Below are positions 1-4,499 of a stretch of DNA of 6,861 nt, piece after piece. The stretch spans positions 1-6,861 of the forward strand of contig SKWE01000116.1 in NCBI GenBank assembly GCA_007129055.1, in the 5' to 3' direction. The notes beneath the pieces were generated by a model. That model was not told where the DNA came from. It searched no databases and saw nothing but the letters and a program-made list of their open reading frames with translations. The first letter of the stretch is position 1. Every line of letters starts with the position of its first letter. This DNA is from Syntrophomonadaceae bacterium (lineage in GTDB: Bacteria > Bacillota > Dethiobacteria > DTU022). The position numbers and the translations under genes were made by a program.

Positions 1-1060
1 GCCCGGCGCCGCTGTACATTCGCTTGTATGAGTAACCAAGGTTCCTTAAGCTTTCTTCCATTAAGTTAACCATTTCAGGTTTAAAATCAACTGTGTTTCG
101 GGACCACTGCTCCCTGTATGTTACGGGGCAGCCGTGCACCTCGGCAGGTATGGACTCAATAACCTTCACAACCTGCCTGATTACTTCCGGGTCCTGGTGG
201 CGTGAATCCAGGGTTATGCGAACATTATCAGGGATTACAGTATGCACGTTGGGGGTGCCGCTAAATTCGCCGGTAGTGTAAACCAGGCTGGGATCAAGCT
301 TGTCCAGTTCCCGGTGCAGGTAAAGGATTATCTCTGCCATGGCGTGAAGAGCATCTTTGCGCATGGGCATGGGTGTGGTCCCGGCATGATTGGCCTGGCC
401 ACGGGTTTTTATCTCGTAATTAACCATCCCCAGCACGCCTTCCACCACGCCAATATCCTTGTTTTCCGATTCAAGAACCGGGCCCTGTTCAATATGCAGT
501 TCCAGAAAGGCCCTGTAATCTTTCGAATTGAAGCGGTTAGCCTTGTCACCCATGTAACCGCTGGCCTCCAACGCTTCCCTGAAAGTAATACCATCTTCAT
601 CTTTAACCTCCAGCATGGTATCTTTATCAAACTTGCCGGTAATTACCCCTGAAGACATCATGGCCGGCCGGAAGCGTGAGCCTTCCTCGTTGGTCCAAAC
701 CAAAACCGTCAGGGGATGGCGGGTTTTAATCCCTTCCCTGATTATAGTTTCAACCGCTTCAAGACCGGTTAAAACTCCCAGGATTCCATCGTAATTACCG
801 CCCTTCACTACTGAATCGGTGTGGGAACCCACAGCTATGGCAGGCAGCTCTTCTGATCCCTTGAAGGTGGAATAGATATTGCCCATATCATCTGTTTTAA
901 TTTCCATGCCCAACTCTTTGCAACGTCTGCAGAATTCCGCCCGGGCCTGCAGGTCAGCTTCAGTAAAACAGAGGCGGGTTACTCCGCCACCCCCGGTATC
1001 GCCAAACTTACTAAAGGTGGTTATCTTTTCCTTGAGTCTTTCTTTACTGCAATTGATCAT
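1..1060 (-). CDS. M20-family N-carbamoyl-L-amino acid / allantoate-type amidohydrolase (3' end outside window)
   Basis: This is a dinuclear-metal amidohydrolase of the hydantoinase/carbamoylase branch of M20 (HyuC, AmaB and AllC relatives). The family hydrolyses N-carbamoyl amino acids or ureido compounds such as allantoate in the cytoplasm. I translated 353 codons from the minus strand; the family is usually a little over 400 residues, so the C-terminus is missing, and the reading breaks off at SGAG, where the family's conserved SGAGHDA begins. Visible motifs: GGVTRL (24-30), GSHTDSV with metal ligand H80, NYDGILG with D91, NEEGSRF with catalytic/metal E125-E126, LHIEQGP with H189 and Q192, GQANHAGTTPM with H225 opening the lid domain, and DSRH with R287. 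The position 13 residues before R287, usually Asn, is Thr (T274). The ATG is certain because a TAA precedes it directly in frame. An AAGGAG at 1073-1078 lies 12 nt upstream, rather far. The ferredoxin gene ends 39 nt upstream with no terminator between, so co-transcription is likely. The substrate cannot be settled from sequence. Confidence 0.92.
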   Translation of the reverse strand, partial: MINCSKERLKEKITTFSKFGDTGGGGVTRLCFTEADLQARAEFCRRCKELGMEIKTDDMGNIYSTFKGSEELPAIAVGSHTDSVVKGGNYDGILGVLTGLEAVETIIREGIKTRHPLTVLVWTNEEGSRFRPAMMSSGVITGKFDKDTMLEVKDEDGITFREALEASGYMGDKANRFNSKDYRAFLELHIEQGPVLESENKDIGVVEGVLGMVNYEIKTRGQANHAGTTPMPMRKDALHAMAEIILYLHRELDKLDPSLVYTTGEFSGTPNVHTVIPDNVRITLDSRHQDPEVIRQVVKVIESIPAEVHGCPVTYREQWSRNTVDFKPEMVNLMEESLRNLGYSYKRMYSGAG

Positions 1061-1099
1061 TTAGGATTCACACTCCTTTATTTGGCTTGCAAAACATAC

Positions 1100-1966
1100 T
1101 TAGACTTTCTGCTCTTTCTTTTCTATTAAAACAGTGGGGTCAAAATCTTTCACTGGGCCCTTATAAGGTTCGCCCCGCCCGTGCAGGTGAGGCCGGTCCA
1201 TATGTTTAATTGCCGCCACCGGGCAGAAATTATAGCAGCGAAGGCATAAAACACATTTCCCCTTCGTCTTTATCACTTCGTCTTCATAATAAAAATTATC
1301 AACAGGGCAAAGCCTTACGCACTCTCCGCAATCTATGCAGTTGTCATAATCAATACCTATATCATTCCGGAGCTTATGGTAGACCTTTCGAAACGGAACA
1401 CGCTGCATAGATCCAAGGTAGAAAGAAACCTGGTTAAACCCGCGTAAAGATGCCCTGCCGGCATTTATTTCTTCAGCCAAAAAAGCTGCCCGTCTTGCAG
1501 CCCTGCCCAACACACCGGCCAGGCGGTTATAGTCGTTGGTGTACGGCAGGCTGATGATGCTAACTGTTACATTATTCGGCATCAGGAAATGTTCTCCCCA
1601 TAGAACGTTAAAACCTTTGTCATGGAGCATAGTCCCGCCCACGGCAGCTCCATCACCTGACCATAGCCACTGGGTACAAAAAACAAATGCCTTTTTCCCG
1701 GATGCTTCAGGAAGCTGTGAAATGAAATCTTTCATCGGTTTGGGCAGATCCGAACCATGGATAGGATAACCAAAGCCTATTATTTCAGAATTGAAAATGA
1801 GATCAGAAGCTTCTCCGACTGATATTGTCTCTATGGAATAAGCCCGGGCCGAACGGCCCAGTTTGGTAAACTGGCGGATAAGCTCTTCGGAAACCCACCA
1901 TGTATTACCTGTACCGGAGAAATAGAAAATTGCGATCTCAGCATAACCATTTTTTTTATCCACCAC
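1100..1966 (-). CDS. EFR1-type protein: flavodoxin-like domain fused to a 2x[4Fe-4S] ferredoxin domain
   Basis: This is a predicted soluble electron carrier of 288 residues. The N-terminal half is flavodoxin-like: a hydrophobic first strand followed by the phosphate-binding loop SGTGNT (about 17-22), then GFGYPIHGSDLP as the second FMN-contact loop. The C-terminal part has two ferredoxin clusters, CIDCGECVRLCP (Cys about 210, 213, 216, 220) and CVLCLRCYNFCP (Cys about 238, 241, 244, 248). Each is a full CxxCxxCxxxC set, so two [4Fe-4S] clusters are expected. This matches the EFR1 architecture common in anaerobes; the redox partner is unknown. Start choice: the frame is open to a TTG at 1972, but GGAGG at 1974-1978 lies only 1 nt from that TTG. 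It lies 7 nt from the GTG at 1966 and 10 nt from the GTG at 1963, so I use 1966. The gene leads the operon containing the downstream amidohydrolase and diverges from lnt. Confidence 0.9.
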   Translation of the reverse strand: MVDKKNGYAEIAIFYFSGTGNTWWVSEELIRQFTKLGRSARAYSIETISVGEASDLIFNSEIIGFGYPIHGSDLPKPMKDFISQLPEASGKKAFVFCTQWLWSGDGAAVGGTMLHDKGFNVLWGEHFLMPNNVTVSIISLPYTNDYNRLAGVLGRAARRAAFLAEEINAGRASLRGFNQVSFYLGSMQRVPFRKVYHKLRNDIGIDYDNCIDCGECVRLCPVDNFYYEDEVIKTKGKCVLCLRCYNFCPVAAIKHMDRPHLHGRGEPYKGPVKDFDPTVLIEKKEQKV

Positions 1967-1973
1967 TATCAAT

Positions 1974-1978
1974 CCTCC
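1974..1978 (-). promoter_or_regulatory. Ribosome binding site that decides the EFR1 start
   Basis: The minus strand reads GGAGG here, followed by ATTGATA and then GTG GTG. A 7-nt gap to the GTG at 1966 is typical, while the upstream TTG would leave a gap of 1 nt. This argues for a GTG start and a protein two residues shorter than the longest reading. Confidence 0.75.
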
Positions 1979-1996
1979 GGTCTTTTATATATATTC

Positions 1997-2026
1997 ATAA
2001 TATCAATGAACTATCATATTTGACAA
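1997..2026 (-). promoter_or_regulatory. Candidate sigma-70-type promoter for the EFR1/amidohydrolase operon
   Basis: On the minus strand there is a -35 TTGTCA (2021-2026, 5 of 6 to TTGACA), an 18-bp spacer, and a -10 TATTAT (1997-2002, 5 of 6 to TATAAT). Transcription would start near 1990 and give a leader of about 25 nt that includes the GGAGG. Its -35 overlaps almost completely the -35 of the rightward candidate promoter. Found by eye only. Confidence 0.55.
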
Positions 2027-2048
2027 CAAAAAAGATAATAAATATTAC
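2020..2048 (+). promoter_or_regulatory. Candidate distal promoter for lnt, with consensus -35
   Basis: A perfect TTGACA (2020-2025) is followed after 17 bp by TATTAC (2043-2048, 4 of 6 to TATAAT). The -10 lies inside the 16-bp palindrome at 2043-2058, so a protein bound there would block this promoter. The leader to the lnt start would be about 100 nt. The -10 is weak, so the call is tentative. Confidence 0.4.
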
Positions 2049-2058
2049 CCGGGTAATA
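2043..2058. promoter_or_regulatory. Perfect 16-bp palindrome, probable operator
   Basis: TATTACCC is followed directly by its exact reverse complement GGGTAATA, with no spacer and no mismatch. It sits in AT-rich intergenic DNA between two divergent operons, over the -10 and start region of the distal rightward promoter and upstream of the leftward one. The size and symmetry suit a homodimeric helix-turn-helix repressor of the MarR or TetR kind. No regulator gene is in the window, so the cognate protein is unknown. Confidence 0.5.
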
Positions 2059-2077
2059 AAATAACTGCTCACTATTG

Positions 2078-2096
2078 TGACCACCGTAACTGGTCA
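2078..2096. repeat. Inverted repeat TGACCA-N7-TGGTCA at the proximal lnt promoter
   Basis: Two exact 6-bp arms (2078-2083 and 2091-2096) are separated by 7 bp. The half-site centres are 13 bp apart, a little over one helical turn. The right arm coincides with the -35 hexamer of the proximal lnt promoter candidate. It could be a second operator; arms this short can also arise by chance. Confidence 0.25.
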
Positions 2097-2119
2097 TTTC
2101 ATTTAATATTATTTAGAAT
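2091..2119 (+). promoter_or_regulatory. Candidate proximal promoter for lnt
   Basis: TGGTCA (2091-2096, 4 of 6 to the -35 consensus), a 17-bp spacer, and TAGAAT (2114-2119, 5 of 6 to TATAAT). Transcription would begin near 2126, giving a leader of about 30 nt that carries the GAGG at 2144-2147. The good -10 and short leader favour it over the distal candidate, while its -35 is weaker. Confidence 0.4.
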
Positions 2120-2154
2120 AGACCCTGGAAATTAAAAAGAAATGAGGAATAACG

Positions 2155-3687
2155 ATGCCTGAGATGAATCTTTCAAATCCTGCCAGAACTATACTTGGAC
2201 TTATAATGTCTGTTGCCGGGGGCATTGCCTTCATGCTCGCTTTTCCTCCTTATGAAATATGGCCCCTGGTTTTCGTCGGTTTCGTGCCCATCCTGGTCGC
2301 CCAGCACAGAATTATGCCGGCCAGAACTTCTTCCCTTGCCACCGGTGTCGGCATAGCAGTCTGGCTGCAGGGATATTTAGGCCCTGTATTTGCCCCCATC
2401 GGCACCTACATGGTCTGGTTGCCGCTGATCGTTTTCTTTTTAAGCACAGTACTGGACTACGGCCAGCGTGCTTTTCACAGCCAGACCGGCTACCGCTGGT
2501 TTGTGATCAGCGGTATTATGACCTGGGCAGCCATTGAAATGATCAGGCTTTTCATACCGATTGCCGGAACATGGGCTTTTATCGCCTATCCCCTGTACCG
2601 CCAGCTGTGGCTAATCCAACCGGCAAGCATTTTCGGTATTATAGGCGTAGGAATGCTTGTAATGCTAATCAATCATATCCTGGCCTTACTCGTTTTAGGA
2701 TGGATAGATAAAAAGTGGAAACCTGAAGTCTCTACTAAAACCGCATTCACTGTTCAACCGCTGAAGATTGCCTTGCTTCGCCGCTGGGCTTTCACCGGGG
2801 GAGCGATTGTTGCAGGCTGGGTGGCGCTTAGCCTGGTTCTCTGGAACAGTTCCCTTGAAACTCCTTCTGTAAGGGTTGCAGCCATTCAACCGGAAGTATC
2901 GCCTATCGTCAGCTTAAACCGGGAAATGGATATAGACTGGCTATATGTTCGGATGATCGAGCAAACGAAAGAAGCCGGGAACAAAGGTGCGGATTTTATT
3001 GTCTGGCCGGAAGCATCGTTCAACTGGGATCCTCAGCAGGAAGATAGGCTGAACCTGGTAAGTCTCGCCGCTGAAACAGATGCACACCTTGTTGTGGGCT
3101 ACGTGGTTTTAGCAGGCGAAGAAGGATTCTATAACGAGGCAACAGTAATCAATCCGAAAGGTGAATTCCTGGGTGTCTTCGGTAAAGATCATCCCGTGGT
3201 TTTCGGTGGTGAAACAAGCTTAAGCCGCGGCACTTACCCTGTTTATGACACCCCGCTTGGTAAACTGGCCACAATAATCTGTTACGACTTAGATTATACA
3301 GACACAAGCCGTAAAATGGTCGCCCGGGGTGCCCAGCTGATTGGCGTACCTTCAAACGACTGGAGCAGTATTGCCGATAAACACTACACTCATGTTGTCT
3401 TCAGGGCCATTGAAAACCGCGTAGCCATGGTCAAAGCTGATGGAGGTTACAATTCGGCAATCATCGACCCCAGGGGACGCATAGTTGAGCTGGCCGTGAT
3501 CCCGGAAGGTGGAGAAGCAACCCTGGTAGCCGATGTAAAGATCGGTGATGGAAGAGGCACAATTAATACCCGTCTTGGAGATTGGACTGGCTGGCTGGCC
3601 CTGGCCTTTATAGGATTTTTCACTTTCGGGGGAAAATGGTTGGTTAAGAAAGCGGAAAAGCAAGAGGAATTACAGGTTAACGGGTAG
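2155..3687 (+). CDS. lnt: Apolipoprotein N-acyltransferase-like membrane protein (nitrilase superfamily)
   Basis: Lnt transfers a third acyl chain from phospholipid to the N-terminal Cys of diacylated lipoproteins, working on the outer face of the cytoplasmic membrane. This 510-residue protein has Lnt architecture and length: several membrane helices over about residues 10-185, one near 208-230, a carbon-nitrogen hydrolase domain (about 238-475), and a last helix near 484-500. The Lnt-like AFPPYEIWPL lies near the first helices. The catalytic triad is present: E286 in WPEAS, K344 in GKDHP, and C376 in IICYDLDY. E353 follows the Lys loop, probably matching E. coli E343 with a one-residue insertion. 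The residue after Cys-Tyr is Asp378, where E. coli Lnt has Glu. The start is supported by GAGG 7 nt upstream. The fmdB-type gene follows after 49 nt. Lnt is uncommon in monoderm Bacillota, so another nitrilase-type acyl transfer is possible. Confidence 0.85.
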   Translation: MPEMNLSNPARTILGLIMSVAGGIAFMLAFPPYEIWPLVFVGFVPILVAQHRIMPARTSSLATGVGIAVWLQGYLGPVFAPIGTYMVWLPLIVFFLSTVLDYGQRAFHSQTGYRWFVISGIMTWAAIEMIRLFIPIAGTWAFIAYPLYRQLWLIQPASIFGIIGVGMLVMLINHILALLVLGWIDKKWKPEVSTKTAFTVQPLKIALLRRWAFTGGAIVAGWVALSLVLWNSSLETPSVRVAAIQPEVSPIVSLNREMDIDWLYVRMIEQTKEAGNKGADFIVWPEASFNWDPQQEDRLNLVSLAAETDAHLVVGYVVLAGEEGFYNEATVINPKGEFLGVFGKDHPVVFGGETSLSRGTYPVYDTPLGKLATIICYDLDYTDTSRKMVARGAQLIGVPSNDWSSIADKHYTHVVFRAIENRVAMVKADGGYNSAIIDPRGRIVELAVIPEGGEATLVADVKIGDGRGTINTRLGDWTGWLALAFIGFFTFGGKWLVKKAEKQEELQVNG

Positions 3688-3736
3688 AATATTAACTACG
3701 AATGCCTTTCTAAATTATTTTAAGGAGGGTGCAGCA

Positions 3737-3907
3737 ATGCCTGTTTATGAATACATGTGCCGGGATTGCGGAAAGGTAAGTGAAGTCAGGGCCACGCTGG
3801 CTGAAAAAGAAAAAGGGCTGGATCTAAAGTGCCCCGAATGCGGCAGCAAAAATATGGAGCAGTATTTCGGAAACATGATAGTAATATCTTCAACTCACCT
3901 GCACTAA
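3737..3907 (+). CDS. FmdB-family small zinc-ribbon protein, 56 residues
   Basis: Reading from ATG at 3737 gives 56 residues beginning MPVYEYMCRDCG, the hallmark start of the FmdB family (MPxYEYxCxxCG). Two CxxC knuckles, C8/C11 and C32/C35 (CPECGS), should bind one zinc ion; the family's usual short tail after CPxCGS is present. An ideal AGGAGG (3723-3728) sits 8 nt upstream. FmdB was named for a putative regulator in a formamidase/amidase cluster, but the role of most members is unknown. The gene follows lnt by 49 nt, with no terminator between them, and a strong terminator comes after it, so it is probably the second gene of the lnt operon. I cannot assign a specific function. Confidence 0.88.
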   Translation: MPVYEYMCRDCGKVSEVRATLAEKEKGLDLKCPECGSKNMEQYFGNMIVISSTHLH

Positions 3908-3955
3908 TAAAAGATGAACCGGTAATCTAAAAGACATTTCAAACTGCTATTTTTG

Positions 3956-3989
3956 AAGGGAGAGTTGCCAGGCAACATCTCCCTTTTTT
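3956..3989 (+). terminator. Intrinsic terminator of the lnt-fmdB operon
   Basis: The stem pairs GGGAGA-GTTGC (3958-3968) with GCAAC-TCTCCC (3972-3983), with a 3-nt loop CAG and one bulged A at 3977. Six T residues (3984-3989) follow at once, and AA before the stem can extend the pairing into them. No T-run follows the hairpin on the minus strand, so it should stop rightward transcription only. I see no comparable terminator for the leftward gene ending at 4047. Confidence 0.88.
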
Positions 3990-4046
3990 ATCACCTGTTA
4001 TAACTTCTTTCCGGTTAGATCGTCAGATAAATAGATATTAAAACTT

Positions 4047-4499
4047 CTAACGGGATAACATTTTTGCAAATAAGCCTATCTCTTTCTCAAACCGGTCCTG
4101 GAACCTTTCCAGTTCTGCTTCAAGCTTATTAATCCTTGTAGCAAATGTGGTTGAGGATTGATTGCTAAAGTTCTGGTAATGCATTAGAAATTCCGTAAGC
4201 ATGGAAGCTGTTTCAGTCGAAATTATTGCCGGCCTTTTATCTTCTACAGGATCCTGCATCATTTTAATCAACCGCATGCGCCAATCAAGACTGGTCGGCG
4301 CCCACCTGTCAAAAGTCCTGGCTATTTGTAAAAGGCATTTTTCAGCCAGCAGGTAATAATCATATAAGAGGCTGCCAATATAGAGCTGCCGGCGCTTACG
4401 ATTGCTTTTCGAATCGCTGTTTTCAGAAGATATACTATCCACTATTAGCCTCATTTCTTGAAGATTTCCATATAGAACATCAGCGCCTTTATTCTTCAT
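4047..4499 (-). CDS. HepT-like (HEPN-fold) protein with degenerate active-site motif
   Basis: This 150-residue, mostly helical protein resembles HepT-like toxins in spacing and key residues: LYDYYLLAEK (45-54), IARTFD (59-64), DW (72-73), RPAIIS (89-94) and LTEFL (101-105). I recall this helix order from the HepT-like family, where it leads into the RNase motif R-x4-H-x-Y; I could not run an alignment. At the equivalent place this protein has Y108, N113 and S115, so the catalytic Arg and His and the Tyr that MntA AMPylates all seem lost. Residues 120-146 look like a short charged coiled coil, and the first 35 residues are a polar extension. Its ATG lies inside the end of the upstream PAS-GGDEF-HD-GYP gene (11-nt overlap), with GGGAG 6 nt upstream, so translation is probably coupled. 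No nucleotidyltransferase antitoxin is nearby. It is more likely a binding or adaptor protein than an active RNase; the family call is tentative. Confidence 0.6.
   Translation of the reverse strand: MKNKGADVLYGNLQEMRLIVDSISSENSDSKSNRKRRQLYIGSLLYDYYLLAEKCLLQIARTFDRWAPTSLDWRMRLIKMMQDPVEDKRPAIISTETASMLTEFLMHYQNFSNQSSTTFATRINKLEAELERFQDRFEKEIGLFAKMLSR

Noticed and set aside
242..652. 136-codon plus-strand open frame
   Set aside because: It lies wholly antisense to the amidohydrolase, whose motifs are unmistakable. No good ribosome binding site and no recognisable protein character.
3352..3663. 103-codon minus-strand open frame inside lnt
   Set aside because: It is antisense to the catalytic nitrilase domain and resembles no family I know.
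3688..3736. Possible separate promoter for the zinc-ribbon gene (TTAACT and AT-rich stretch)
   Set aside because: No convincing -10/-35 pair at proper spacing; read-through from lnt explains expression.
3956..3989. Bidirectional terminator also serving the leftward gene that ends at 4047
   Set aside because: On the minus strand the hairpin is followed by TTCAAAAATAG, not a T-run, so leftward termination is unsupported.
4047..4499. Active toxin-antitoxin module
   Set aside because: No partner nucleotidyltransferase or other antitoxin gene is adjacent, and the toxin active-site residues appear replaced; the neighbour is a signalling enzyme.
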